A stretch of 64,000 nucleotides of DNA from Acanthochromis polyacanthus (lineage: Eukaryota > Chordata > Actinopteri > Pomacentridae): positions 30,463,817-30,527,816 of the forward strand of contig NC_067130.1 of the NCBI RefSeq assembly GCF_021347895.1. The letters run 5' to 3'. A program made the position numbers and the translations under genes. The notes below the pieces were generated by a model, which made no database searches, was not told the origin of the DNA, and saw only the letters and a list, made by a program, of their open reading frames with translations. This document shows, one piece after another, positions 22,210 to 35,204 of the stretch (its first letter is position 1; every line of letters starts with the position of its first letter).

Positions 22210-24705
22210 TTAGAGAGACGAGTGTTCGAACAGGATGACCGTGGATTGGCTGGAGAGGCTGGAGAGCCTCGAGGGCCTGAAAGCTCCGATCCGAGAGTAA
22301 ACATCTGCATCTGAACAGGCGCCCCAGGACAGGTGAGGACTGGGCGGGGTGGTGTGGATGACAGGTAGGGGTAGCGGTAGGGACAGGACGGCCGGTGGTG
22401 GAGGAAGAGTGGGTGGAGGGTGGACAGGTGGGGGTGGCAGAACAGGTGGAGGTTGTAGGACGGGAGGTGTTGGTAGGATGGGTGGAGGTGGGAGCGGCTT
22501 TGCAGGTGGTGGGGCTGCAGGTGGAGGCGGCACTGTGGTGATGACAGCAGGCGTCACCGTGGTTATGGTTTGGATCGGTGGAGCAGCCTCAGGGAGCGAC
22601 CCATTCTTAGCTGGTACCTCCTGACAAGGCGTGGGCTGTTTGAGGGTGTAGGTGGCGGTGTGGTAGAAGCTGTAGTACTCCAAAGCGTGGCGAGCCCTTG
22701 CCAACCTCAACCTGCAGAACACAACACCAGATAAATGTGGTACAAGTCAGGACAGCTTCTTTACTTTCTGTTATTTACCAGAAAAAGGGCTTAATAGGCA
22801 ACTGTCTCCACAAACTTGAGACAATTATCTTTTGCTGCTGATGTATTTTCTACTAGACTATGTTTGCTAAACTACCACATATATGTTTCTAATCATTGTG
22901 TGTTTGTATTTTACTGCTTCACTGTTGCTCCTTTAAAGCAAACCAATCATGTATTATATAGGGCATCTGTAGACACACCGGTAACCCAGAAACTAGAGGT
23001 AAAGCTTTAAACATGTTGTTTGAAAGGTGTTGGAATTTTAATCCAACACCTTTTTACCTCGTGACTGTTTCTCACCCTAATCAAGTAACGTTGGTGCTAA
23101 ACCCGTAACATGTAAAAGTGTCTAACAAAGCAAGATATTTTCCCAAACCAAAAAGGAAGTTAAACTAAAAGTAAAAAATAACAGAAAACAAAACTTAATT
23201 CTAAAACTGATGGTCCATCAGGAGTCAACTTTTCAAGCTGCACGACTTACTCGCTACATCCTGGGTCACAAATAATCTTAATTTCAAAACAAAACTATAT
23301 TCCCTTTCAAATTGAATTAAAAATGAAGTTTAGTTGTGTAGGAACATTTTGTGGAGACTGAGTTGTACTAAGAAGAAACAGCAACACAAATCTCATGCTG
23401 ATGGATCAAGTTCAGAGTGTGGTTGTCCAACCTTTGCACAAAGACAGAGTGAAACAGCTTACTAGGCTCTGTCCAAAGTGAAATGTATCTATATATTTTG
23501 CAAAACAGTTGTTGCACACTGTAACACATTGACTAGTCAAAGAGCTACTAGGTGAATCTCTGTTTCTGGCAACTTAAAAAGCAAAGAACATGGAATTCAT
23601 AGCACCAGTAAATCCAATAGCTCCCCAAGCTACATGGCTCAAGTCTGTAGAGGTTTGTTAGCGCTCATGCAGCAGCGTGACTTCATCCAATAAACTCCTG
23701 CTATCGTGCTAACTAGCCCTCATAAGAGTCTTTACATCATTCCTTTTATATGGAGCAGTTTAAATTAAACAAATATACTTTCACACAACACTGCTAGTAA
23801 ATTGTAGCTTCCTGCATTTTGGACTGGCAAAGTTGGGGGTCAACATTTTACCATTTGAAAAGAAACTATCAAGATGGGCTAACGTCCTCACAGTGGATTA
23901 CTGAAGGAAATGCTGTGCTCGCTATCTTAGTTTAGCATGTTAATATTTGTGAACACAAAGTAGTTGAGGATGCACTTTGTTCGTTAGTGTAATTTATCTG
24001 ATATTTATGCACTGAACATACTTGAAAAATGGAACAAGCGAACAGAACATGAACATAGAAGTGGTGAAGCATCTAATTCCCAAGATGCTCACTGTCCGTG
24101 AAGCTAAAATTGATATAAAAAGTGCTCTCTACCCTGCACGTCCATGTAGCATAGCTAAAGGTGTGGATATGAGGATCCAGTATTTCTTCACTATACTCTC
24201 ATGTTTGTATCTCAGCTGGGTTGAGACACAAACGATGCATTTTAGAACACTTGAAAGTTTGCACTGCAAGCCAATCAGGTATAAATTTCCCTTTTATAAG
24301 AAAGGAACTGTATGGAGAAACACTAAGAAGTATTTTGGTGGGATCTGATCTCAGGTATGTTGCATCATATTACTCATGTACACACCTGTGTCTCAGCTGT
24401 AGGAGTCTGTAGAGCAGCAGCAGGATTACAGCTCCAGCCAGAGTCACCAGAAGCACCGCCACCCTCACATCCAGGTTCCAGCATGACTTCCCAGCATTCC
24501 CAGGCGAACCACAGCTCCTGGGGGGTTGTGGTGTCTGTGACTGAAAGGGTTCCTCCATTCCCCGCTTTGGGTTGATGATGGCCCTGACCAGGATGGGCTG
24601 GATGGTGTCCAGCAGGATCGGATGTCGGTTCCTGAATGCAGCACTGCCAGGCTGGGGAGGGATCTGGAGAGCGGTGCTGCTGGTGACCTGGCGACCAAAC
24701 TGCAT
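22210..24705 (-). CDS. Proline-rich single-pass membrane protein, two coding exons, not recognised by name
   Basis: Exon 1 is 24705-24386 (minus) and exon 2 is 22711-22210. The donor is CAG|GTGTGT, the acceptor CTGCAG|G, and the joined frame of 273 codons is consistent (LQLRHR-LRLARARHALEYY). The N-terminal ~80 residues lack an obvious signal peptide. A hydrophobic segment follows (VAVLLVTLAGAVILLLLYRLL), then basic LRHRLRLARARH on the presumed cytoplasmic side. Next come a tyrosine-rich EYYSFYHTATYT segment, a long Pro-rich stretch (repeats of PPPPILPTPP type) and a Ser-rich C-terminus. A single-spanning membrane protein with a cytoplasmic Pro-rich tail is inferred. An acceptor near 24768 implies an upstream non-coding exon, which contains a 3-codon upstream ORF. 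The ~1.7-kb intron holds no other gene. Confidence 0.7.
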
Positions 24706-24769
24706 CTCTGCCGGGTTGGATCCAGGAAGCAGGACCGCCGCTGGATTTGAATCAGTTCTTCATGCTGTA

Positions 24770-27129
24770 ACAGAAGCGTGAGGAGTCTTCAGGAGGTGGA
24801 TTTTAGCAGCTCTGTGACAACAAAAATCTCTGTTTACTCGTGTTTTAAAATACAGCTTTAAATATGATATAAAGAAAATAAACATTTTCTGTGTGCTGTG
24901 TTTGATCTGTTATTGTGCATTGCAAAAATGACCCATTTACAAGTGGGAGATCTTGGTTTTGCACCTTCCAGTGGTTAAAATTTTCATATTTCCACCGTGA
25001 TGTGGAAATGCACCTTAGAGTGTATCACAGTTTGCTCCACAACAAGCCAACTGAGCAGGAGAGGCCAGTAAAACACTTTGTTTATAACTCTGTTCAGTTG
25101 TTTTGTGATAGTTTAAAACCAGATGCAGTTAATTTTATGAATATTAAAACCTTAACCTTAACTGAAAGACAATCTGTGAACAACTTTAATGAGCATTTTC
25201 CACAAAATTCAATGCATTTCTTTCCTATTAAAACAGCTACAAAGCACATTTTTTCCCATTTCTGGGAAAAGAACCAAGTTATCGCAATAATTTTGACATA
25301 TCCTTTCATCATTATTAGGTGCTTTGAATAGTACATTATTTACAGCTCACTACGTGTCAAATAGAAAAAACCTACAACATTGCTCAACACCTCTACTAGT
25401 GGCCAAAAACTCTAATTTTACATTTAAATTATAACAGACCATAATGATATGCATTATAAAGCTAATAATCCCAGTTTGTTTCACTCTAGTTGGTAGTTGC
25501 TTGTGTGTTTAAACAAGTGAACCGACTGAAAACACGGAACCAAGAGGGTGTTTGCAAGTTTTAACAGATTAAACTGTAGATCAAATTAGGTCTGTGGGAC
25601 AAACAAAACTTAACATGCCCTTAATGCTGGCATTAAAATTGTACAAGAAATGTTAAACTTACGTCATTCAACTGTGACAGTGTTGTTGCAGGTAAATTCT
25701 TCAGAAAAACTAGTGCACAATGTAGGAAAAAGCGAGCTCTGGTGAAGAACTGTGGAGCTTTCCAGGACCAAATGCTGTATCCTGAATGCACACCAATGAG
25801 GGAGGAAGCCAGTGGAAACAGCAGGAAACAGTGCACTTCCCTAACACACAATACAAAAATGTGATTGGAGAGCACTTCCCATCGCTATGGTTACAGGAAA
25901 CCAGTCAAGGATATCTCTTTTTTTTCCAGGAATTGAGTGTGAGTCTGAACAAAACACACAGATGTTAGCACACAGACTAAAACTCCAGAATAATAGATGA
26001 CACAGGGTCTGCCGAGGAGAAGCAGTCCTCATTATTCTTCAAGTATTTTGGACAGGCTCTAATACGTCCTCTAAATATTGCTGCACATCCTCTATGCAGG
26101 CAGGATAAAAAAGCAAATCAAGTTTCTTATCATCACACGTCATGCGAGCCGATGCAGCAAAGAAGGACTTTGCTAGCAGGGTTTGCGAGGCTTCTTTGCT
26201 TTGATAAATAACAGACGAAAACAGAAAATAGAGTCATGGAACCACATATATGCTACATGACCTTTAAATCAGAGGTTTATCTGGATAAAAGAGAACTAAA
26301 TTAACAAAAGCAGCTTCAAAGCGAACGGGAAAGCGCTGTTTCAGTGCGGTATGAAGCAGCCCACATTAGTCCTGGCCAGCGTGGGTCAACGGATGCAGGG
26401 AGATGGTGGCTGCCGTGAAAAGGCTGGACGCTATCTGATTGAGTCGGTATTCAGGGGACGAATAAATGACACACAGGCACAGAAAGAGGCCCGGTCCGGC
26501 TCTCATTTATCTGTCTAATAAGTTTTGATGCCGGGCCAAGCCGAAAGGGAGAAACTCTTAGCTCTCACTCAATATCCCTGCCTGGCACCCTCACAGTCCT
26601 CTGATATTGAAGAAGGGAGTAATATTAAAAGATCTGTTATCGGAGGCCCAATTGTAGTTTTGGGAGGAGGAGATCGGCCCAGACAACCTGCCAGAAAGGA
26701 GTCAGGAGCTGCGAAGTTTCTTAAAAAACACAGACGATAACAGAAATACGTGCATTGTGTCTGTCTGATATCATCAATTAGTTTATTTATTCTTAATGTC
26801 TCTTTAAATTTAGACTGATTAGGATTAAATTCCATTGTTGCAGAGGATTAGATGAAGTGAAATGGACACAAATGGCAGCTGAATCATTTTCTTCACCTGG
26901 AATATCTTGGGGATGAATCATCAGCACAAATCACCAGCACTAATAGAAAACGTTATCAGGCTGTAATTGAAACTTGAGCTTTGCAAAATCAGCTCAACAC
27001 TCCGAGCTGCTAAACTGAAGAAAAAAAAAAACAAAACAGTTTGCATTTGTTCTGTGACTGCGTTCTTCATTGCACTGTTCCTTAATGAGCTTGTTATTTC
27101 TATGTTTAAAAAAACAAAAACATCATATA
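24770..27129. other. Upstream/intergenic region, no gene recognised
   Basis: Lies upstream of the membrane-protein gene on its strand and may hold its promoter. A GC-richer block at about 26450-26740 contains GATGCCGGGCCAAGCCG and a 71-codon ORF ending in basic residues. It looks more like conserved non-coding DNA than an exon because no good splice borders flank it. Otherwise AT-rich. Confidence 0.4.
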
Positions 27130-27345
27130 CATCAGTGATAGGATGACATTTAGAGGTTGGAGTGTTGAAGGTGATGAGGCAGATGAGGGTAATAATGATT
27201 GTAGTGGTTGTGATGACGGCAACGAGGATGATGGTGCCAACAGTGATAATGACGGTGATAGAAAAAAGGATTATAATACACAAAATACACAGAAGATGTT
27301 CTTGGGGCTGACAATGAGGATGCTAATGAGGAAGATGACAGTAGT
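27130..27345. repeat. GAT/GAC-rich low-complexity tract, left part
   Basis: Irregular runs of GATGA, GATAATGA and GACGG. Similar sequence resumes at about 28880-29045, on the other side of a decayed LINE fragment. The open frame through it has acidic Asp-rich translation, expected from such composition and not evidence of a gene. Confidence 0.6.
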
Positions 27346-27346
27346 A

Positions 27347-28870
27347 TTAATGTTGATGGTCCACCTCGCCGTCCATTTTCGTCCTCTTATCCAGGGTTGC
27401 ATCGCAGTGGTAGCAGGCTAAGAAGGACATTCGAGACACCTTCTCCCCAACAATGCTTTCCAGCTCTATACAAAGATGTTCCCAGGCCAGATGACATATA
27501 TATACCCCCCATAAAGTTCTGGGTCTACCCTGGGATGTCCTCCCAGTTGGATGCTCTCTGAAACCCGCCAAAGAGAGTTACCATCAGATGCCAGCACCAC
27601 CTGCATGTTCCTATGAGGTTAAAAGTGAACCAAAACAATGTTTTAACATTCAAAGGAGTTTTGGAAGATGCTGTCAGACTATGATAAATGACAACACACA
27701 CAAAAAAAAACATTAAATTTTTTAAAGATGTTATTGAGACCTCAGAAAGCAGAATGTCATTCTAAAACGTTCCTCTCATGCAATTTGTTAATAAACATGG
27801 AAGTTGGAAGTTGCATGGATGTTGCTGTTGAGAACTTTCTTCTACAAAACAATCCTATGATGTTACATGATATGTACATCTAATATTTTAAGAACATTTC
27901 TAGAGTCTCTATAGAGAACTTTATCCCACCTTTAAAATGACTGGATTCTGGGAACTAAATGAAAACTTCCCACTTAAAGCATTACAAGAACTTTGCAGAA
28001 CATTTTTAAAATTTCTAGTTGGGTATCCAGAGCTCATGACCATAGCTGAAGGTAGGAACAAAGGTCAGTTCCCTCTTCACCACAACAGTCCCACACAACT
28101 TCCACACTACAGCTACTGCTTTACTCCATGTTCCCTCATGAACTGCATATCATGGTACTTTGAGGCAACAGCTCCCTTGAACCCACAGGGAACAATCCAC
28201 CAGTTTCTTCCAGAGAACCATGACTTAGACTTGGACATGCTGACTCATCCCCGCTGCTTCACACTTGGCTTCAAACTGCCTCAGAGCCATGTCATGACTT
28301 GATGAAGGCAGTAGAACTACATAATCTGCAAATAAGAGCAACTTTGAGGTTTCCGAACTGGACATCTTCCTCAGTTCAGCCGCAGCTTGAGATCTGGTCC
28401 ATGAACATTGCATGGATGATGACATTGAAGGTGGCAATGGCAATAGGCAGCTAACTTTGGGCAGACATGAGGTGGTGCGAAGGTTTACAGGAATGAAAGC
28501 CCTGAAATGGACCCTTTCAGCCATTCTGTTTCCATTGCAGTGTCGGATCCAACAGCTTCAACCACAACGTCACTCCAGTTCTATGAGCATGTATGAAATA
28601 AAACAATGGAGGTTAGATATGCTAGCCCACATTGTTGATGGCGATGTTAGGGAAGAAGACTGCTTAACTCAGCAAAGACTTCAAGAGGACATTGGGGGTT
28701 CCTCACTGAGTTTATCAAAGCAGCGTTGAGTTTAAAGGCCACTCATAAGTTCCTACGCTGGATTAAGTACTTTTGTCTCCACAGAAAGAGGTTCTACAAG
28801 CCTGGTTCCTGTAGGTGGAACATGCGTAAAGATTTGGGCCGCCCTAAAACATCCTGCAAGTTTGTACCCT
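27347..28870 (-). mobile_element. Decayed non-LTR retrotransposon (reverse transcriptase remnant)
   Basis: Minus-strand frames near 28225-28524 read DYVVLLPSSSHDMALRQFE and then KCEAAGM, a decayed FADDVVLLASS... palm and thumb segment of LINE reverse transcriptase. Near 27400-27571 the frame reads FREHPTGRTSQGRPRTLW and LAWEHLCIELE, matching the typical end of the same fish LINE group (PTGRRPRGRPRTRW). Many stops and indels interrupt it, and 27600-28050 is hard to align. Confidence 0.7.
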
Positions 28871-28879
28871 GGAAAAAGA

Positions 28880-29045
28880 CCCAGTGATAATATTGTCATT
28901 AGAGACGACAATGTGACAAAGATGATAATGCGCTAAACATGCCGATGGAAGTGACGATAACGAAAAAGACCAAAAGGATGAAGATGATTCAGTAATGATG
29001 CTGACAATGAGGAGGACAAAAACGGCGATGGTGCGTTAAAACTGA
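28880..29045. repeat. GAT/GAC-rich low-complexity tract, right part
   Basis: Same composition as 27130-27345 (GACGATAACG, GATGAAGATGATTC, GACAATGAGG). The two tracts probably formed one that was split by the LINE insertion. Confidence 0.55.
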
Positions 29046-29049
29046 CGCC

Positions 29050-29785
29050 AGCGGCACCTGCAGCGGCGCAATGAAGACAATGTTGTGTGAATGCAGTGGA
29101 GAGAATCCTTCAGCTAATGATCCCAGAGATGTAAATCTATTCATGAGCTCTTAATGTGAAGAGCTAATGTGGCCGTTTTCATCTGAGTGCAGAGCCGGCG
29201 TTCTGACGGAGCCGACAGACGGCTGAAGTAGGAGTTCGATGATTAGACTTTTTCCTTTTTTGTTCTGTGTGTATGACTAAAGACTAGCAGGGAGCTGTTA
29301 AGTGCTCTTTGAATGGCCACTGTTAACCCACACTGTTAAACACAAGAATGTTCATCACATCTTGCTCATTTCAGTCGACTTCAAAAGTCTTTAAGTGTGA
29401 TGATGCGTGGGGGAGTTTGTCTTCATGCTGAATCACACAATGAGCTGTCCGCCTTGGAAATGTATACAGAACATAATTCATCCTTAGTTATGCTATAGCG
29501 TTAATGTTCTCAGAAGATGTGGTTTTAAACTCCAGTATTTGTAAATCCAGAGACCAAAACCTGGGTATATTTTAGTTTATTTTACACTGGAATGCAGAGA
29601 TTCCATCCGCAGATGTGATGTGCATAAAGTTACTGCTGATACTGTACAACTTTCTGCTTTACCAGACAGTAAACAAATGCAATATCACTTAAATGTCAAC
29701 TAATTCAAATTTCTGTCATCTTACCGTGATTGCATTACTTCTAATTTGAACAGTAATTTTTTTTGTTTGATGTCAAATTAACTAT
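29050..29785. other. No gene recognised
   Basis: The block 29085-29230 is richer in GC than its surroundings and could be a conserved regulatory element, but nothing in the sequence alone proves it. Confidence 0.4.
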
Positions 29786-29789
29786 CTTA

Positions 29790-30740
29790 AAAATATGGTA
29801 GAAACTCAAGGTAACAGAAGTCAGCACACCTTTACATAATGAGATTTAAGGCTTCTACTTTCTAAATGCTTCTAAAATCCACCTTTATTTTTGATGACAG
29901 ACTTAATCCTACTGGACATGAAAGATGTTTGTGTCCACAGATTTCAAGAGACATGTGCCAGTGTTTGGAGACTTTTTTTTGCAGTGACCCTTCATTAAAG
30001 AGATTGTGTTGCTCTACCTTTCCCTTTAAACTACCCCAGAGACGTTCTACTGGATTCAAGACAGACAATATACTTGGCCTAGTCCTATTCTCCGCTTTTT
30101 ATTTGCTCTAGAACCTCTTGTGCGACACCGTTTGCACTCATTGAGTCTAATATCATGACATTCCGAGCTCCGTTCTGCTGCACACGTGGTCGTCCTGGCC
30201 GGGTTCACGTCAGATATGTTGGACTCCTCTAGAATCAAACAAAGTTGTCTTGGTCTCATCTGAACCAAGAATGTGCTCCTACTGTTCATCAGGCTTCTCT
30301 CCACATTCTTTAGCAAAGTTTCATTTGCAATTTTGAGCCAAAGAGCGAGCCATGATAATTTTATTGCACATGTGGCTTATTCTATACCTCCTGTTTACTG
30401 CTGCATCTGTTTCCACTGATTTTTAGTTGGTCATTAATCCTTCCGCATTTTTTTCTATCTTTGTTAAGACTCACAATCAGTGTTTTTTTTCTCTTTAGTT
30501 CCTTTGGGAATTCTGGCAACTCCGTTCAGAGCCATGATACAGACATGCAGAGAGACGCAGCCCATAGAAAACTGAGAAAGTTCTGGTGTTCTCAGGTCAT
30601 TTTATAGCAGTGTTCATGCAATCAGGCTAATTAGAACTCACAGGTGGACTCGGCTTGTTTCAGTGCTCACAGGTGCATTGACTTTTGTTGCATTGGGCTT
30701 CTACTTTGGAGCCTGTACTTTCAAAATAGGCTTTAGAAAG
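29790..30740 (-). mobile_element. Old Tc1-like element remnant
   Basis: The minus-strand ORF at 29862-30068 begins MSVLNPVERLWGSLKGKVEQ, a Tc1-like DD34E C-terminal motif (NPVERLWGSLK). A second frame at 30056-30316 includes QMRPRQLCLILEESN, consistent with mid-transposase sequence. The ends share TACTTTCTAAA in inverted form near 29855 and 30735, possible remnants of terminal repeats. Multiple stops are present. Confidence 0.6.
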
Positions 30741-30749
30741 TACTTCTTT

Positions 30750-33700
30750 TTGGTTGTTTATAACAGAAAACTCTCTACTGGTTAACTTAGAAATAATGAA
30801 ATTACTTTAATGTGAAAGCATTTTGAATCATTTTACATTTAGGTGATATTGCATCAGGTGTACTTCTGTAAATGTGTATATTGGATGCTAATGTGATGAA
30901 AAATGTTCTTAGTATGTATGTTTTTTTTCTCTAAAATTACATAAATTTTCTGACCCTGCAAAGACAAAACCGATGTTGCTATGAGTAGAGCAAAACTTTA
31001 TAACAAGCTCAGGGGCCAAATAATCTTATTAATGATGACCTTTTAGTTACTGAGTTTTAAAAGTAATGTGGAGAAGAAATGCAGCAGCAGCTCCGAGTTT
31101 ATTAGTGCGACCGTTATCAGTTCACAACAACAATAATTCCACTAGAAAAGCTGATCATGATGGTGAGTCTGCCAGTTTGAGGTTAATACTATATTTTGTT
31201 TGAGCCTGTATTAGCTCTTGTTGGCATATGGGGACTCAGGGGCATTGAGGATATGTCAGGTGGTGGTTTACTGTAAAAACCTCAAGAGAAGTTTTAGTCA
31301 AAAGTTCTGCTCAGTTTAATTGGGCTTCTGTTTGCTCATTGTTTTGTGAATAGATGTAGAATACAGATGAAGGTACGGCTGAGGTCAAAAGTTTCAGAGA
31401 TCACATTAACTAGTTATTCTCACAAATCTTTGTAAGTTTCATTGTGTACTTCATTCTGCAATTCAAGCTCTCCATGGAGTGATCAGCACATCTGTGCCGT
31501 CAACCAGGAGAGGGAAGCACGCCTCGACTGGTCACTGATCAGTATTTAAAATGGCAATCACCCCGACCACACAGGGTTTTAATTGTGAGTACAACCCAGG
31601 GAGAACGTGTTGTTGTGGAAAGAAATTATAAACTTAATGTGATAAATTTGTCACGTTCACATCAGGAAATTGAACCTGTTGGTGCAGCTCAGGAGCAAAA
31701 AGACCATTAGTGTCGAGTTCAGTACAGGGCTAATGAATAAATACCTGAGAGCCAAAGTAGTTTGAGGGAAATTATGATTTAGGGCTGCATCAATTAAACT
31801 GACTTGGCATGCCGCATTTCAAAACATTACCATTTTTTCAAGGCTGGATTTAGGTTCTGTTACTCATCTCTATTGGATTATGTCTCCTTAAAAAAATGGG
31901 ATCGAACTGCAACCCCGATAATTATTCATAAATGTAGGCCTTAATGCAGTTCATTAAAAAAATATCTAAAAATTCATCCTCTGTACAGGTGTCAACAATA
32001 AGTTGTTATTATGGTGATTTCTGTTATAAAGTTGACCATTTTAACTTGGAGGTCTACGGGGATTTACTCACCTCTGGAGCCAACCTCTAGTGGACATTTG
32101 AGGAACTGCAGTTTTTAGCACTTCCACGTTCCACTGAGGATTTTAAATTTAGTGTATTCTCACAGTCAGAGGTTAATTTGGGTCAGAACCCACTGAAGCA
32201 GAGCTGATATCCAAACTGCACCCTGCTGGAGTTCTTCACCGTCACAGCCTTATCACCTCACATACTGTACAACTTTTGAAATTGTGCTGAATGTAGAGTG
32301 TCAATTTCACTTATCTGACTCCATTAAACAGCAGCAGGATCCATACTGTGTGCAAACAGAGAGACTGCCATTCACACAGGTGGTACAACAGCAGTAACTT
32401 CATTAAATTTTAACACACTCTGATGTGTTGTTCTGATTGTATGTAGCTTTAATAATCTAAATGTTTTCTACAAGCAAAGTCCTGTCTTGTTTCTTAATAT
32501 GCTTTATTTGTACTTTAGTGCTATATTGTGTGTGTTTTCCACCATTGCAAGACCAGATCCAAGAAAAGTGTAAGTTTCCAACAGACCAACCAGCTAACTT
32601 CATGTAAATATGGACATATTTATGAGTAGCCCTATAAGGTACAGTCAATTCCAGCCATTTTCAGTACAAAAAAATCGATAATATTTTATTTGTAAATAAA
32701 AATATGACGAGAAATACAGGGAATATTGGACGCGCATTTCCTCGAAAACGACCTATTCGTGGATCATATACCGACTTCAAGACATGTTTTGGACAAAATA
32801 TTTTACTGGCTTGTTTTGTCTGGATGTCCAAGGTTGGATTATGGCCGTTTTTTGTGGAATATTTTCATCTGTGTGTAATAATGAACCCGCAAATGTGTAC
32901 GTTAAAGCCATGTATAGAGAACGGACGGATGGATATTCGTTGTTTGTCGGACAAATGTGTTTATATTACCCGCTGTGGTAATCACATCTGAAAGTGGTTT
33001 ATACCGGCGGATTCATGAGAATCTAAGCTTTCCATCGGTGTATAGTGTTTCTATCATCGAGTTGGCAGCGTCGGTCAATTAAGCGAAATACTTTAGCGCA
33101 TCTCAAAGCGGCCCGTATTCAGGCCGCTGAACCTTTTAAATCACTTCTTAACATCTAGTTGCTCTAACCTGTAGATTTCTGACTTGAAATAATGAGTCCA
33201 ATGAATGCACTGCTGGGAGTTCACTCAACTCATTAAGCTTTAGAAGGAAAAACCAGCAGGCAGCGTGAGTAGCAACACCTCAAGAGCTCCATATCTCACC
33301 GCTGGACATCTCAGCTCAGACCAACTGAAGGGTCTGAACTCTTGACCTGTGCAGGAGGCCACAGTCTGGATTTCCTCATCAGGCCAATGTTGCATGAGCC
33401 AGATCAGAAATAACGAGCTCGCTAATTGTTTAATGGACATGTAAAGTGTTGTCATTAATGTCTCGAAGCCTTTGCACTCCTCCTGCCTCCACATCTGTCA
33501 GTCAGCCGGCGTCCTGGTGGCTCTCCCACATGTGTGTCTGCAGCCTTGGGCCTCTGGCTGTCAGATCGGCTTTCCACGGCAGACAGCACAAGGTCATCAG
33601 ATGGAGGCCCTCAGTCGGGGCTGCCCTCCGGTCGCCCGGCTGTCCACATTCATTTCCAGTCAGCCGTCGTCGGCGTGGCACCGGCCTGCTGCCGATCCCA

Positions 33701-34970
33701 ACCCTCATCCGTCCACAGCAACACACTCGCAGCCAAATATCTCCATCGTCAAGCGTCATTCCTGACATTTTGGGGGGATTCCATGTTTAGCCGCCTTAGT
33801 GACGCTCAGGTATTGGTGGCAGCTGAAGCATACAGATGGAGATCAGGGTTTCAGGAGCTGACAGGGAGGTAAAAATACTTCTTAGAGTTTAATCATCCAA
33901 TTCTATCCTCAATTAATCACTTGGTTTGCATCAGTGAGAAAAAGAGGACAAAGGTGTTCATTTTGTTCACAAGAGATTTAGCTTACTGTCACATAACATT
34001 GAAAAAAGCACAAAATCCTCATAAATAACTGTAAGGGACCTGGTTGTTTTTGGGCATTTATGCTTAAAAACTACCCAAAGCAGCAACTTTATTGTTTTTC
34101 ACTTGATTGAATAATCAGTTAATCAGCTAACCAGTTCAGCTATTATCTTTTTAGATGGAAGCAGAAAGACAAAAGGAAATAAATAAAAAATGACTCAATA
34201 AATGAATTAATGTCTCATGAAATGCATCAAGAAAAACAATAAAAATAAATGGAGGTGTTAATAAATTCAGAGGATGCGACATAAATTCATTGATGTTTTA
34301 ACTTGCCTCAGTATTTATTAATTTTACCAGTGAAGTTTTCATTTTATTTATGGATGTATTTCTTTTAAATTTCTTTCTTTCATCATTATTTTCCCTTTCC
34401 ATTTCTTACTCTATTTATTAACCCAAAATGATGTACACATGTATGTGTTTATATGTATTAATGTATTTTACTTCTTTATGCAAAATAGGGGGCTGTCACA
34501 GGGTGGTTGGCAGGTTCAAAGCAAAAAGCTACCTCATGACTATTTATTGATTTATTCAGGTCAAATATGTTCACTATAATGCACATTTCCATGATATTAT
34601 TATGATACATTTCTACAACCATAAATCCATAATTATCTGAGACACGTTGCTTTGAAAGGCACATTTGTTGTCAAACAGTAAAAACTGGGGAAAAAAATCA
34701 TCAGATTTCAATCGTTCTGGCAGTCTTTGAACAGTTTAAACTTGTGGAATTAAATTAAATCATTTAATTCTATGTGCCAATTTGTTTTCTTTGAGCAGGT
34801 TCTGTAAAAAAGTAAGATTCTGCATTCCTCAGTGCAACCATAAAGTTATTTGGGCTGAACTGTAGGCAGTGTTTACACAGAGCACAAAGGCAAAAACAAA
34901 AGTATGGCAACTGCTTAAAAATGTAAGTCATGAAGTATGTGTAGTATAGAGCGGCACCATTTTACCATCA
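30750..34970. other. Long intergenic stretch, no gene recognised
   Basis: Mostly AT-rich. Two blocks stand out. 32690-33110 keeps many CpGs (ACGAGA, GGACGCGC, CCTCGAAAACGACC) and has a 95-codon frame without borders; it may be an unclassified transposon piece. 33440-33870 is GC-rich with overlapping open frames on both strands, which suggests composition and not coding. I could not assign either. Confidence 0.45.
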
Positions 34971-34982
34971 AAAACTTTAGTA

Positions 34983-35196
34983 CAGGGGTGCCAAACTCAG
35001 TTCCTGGAGGGCCACTATCCTGCATGTTTTAGATGTTTCCCTTTTCCAACACACCTGATTCAAATGATCAGCTCATCATCAAGCTCAGCAGAAGCCTGAT
35101 AACAAGCCTGATCATTTGAATCAGGTGTGTTGGAAAAGGGAAACATCTAAAACATGCAGGATAGTGGCCCTCCAGGAACGGAGTTTGACACCCCTG
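34983..35196. mobile_element. hAT-type MITE, 214 bp, nearly perfect palindrome, 8-bp target duplication
   Basis: It starts CAGGGGTGCCAAACTCAG and ends with the near reverse complement ...GACACCCCTG. The two ~90-bp arms are inverted copies around a short centre near 35075-35110. The flanking 8-bp duplication CTTTAGTA is identical at 34975-34982 and 35197-35204. Terminal CAGGGGTG and the 8-bp duplication point to a hAT-mobilised non-autonomous element. No coding capacity. Confidence 0.93.
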
Positions 35197-35204
35197 CTTT
35201 AGTA

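Noticed and set aside
22349..22624. Glycine-rich plus-strand ORF
   Set aside because: It is the antisense shadow of the proline-rich exon of the minus-strand membrane-protein gene.
27143..27421. Asp-rich plus-strand ORF
   Set aside because: It arises from GAT/GAC low-complexity sequence and runs into an antisense LINE remnant.
32704..32991. 95-codon ORF starting MTRNTGNIG
   Set aside because: No homology recognised, no splice borders, and the CpG-rich block looks more like an unclassified transposon piece.
33446..33872. Overlapping 88-114-codon ORFs on both strands
   Set aside because: Long frames on both strands of the same GC-rich DNA, with repeats-like composition and no borders, suggest composition effects and not an exon.
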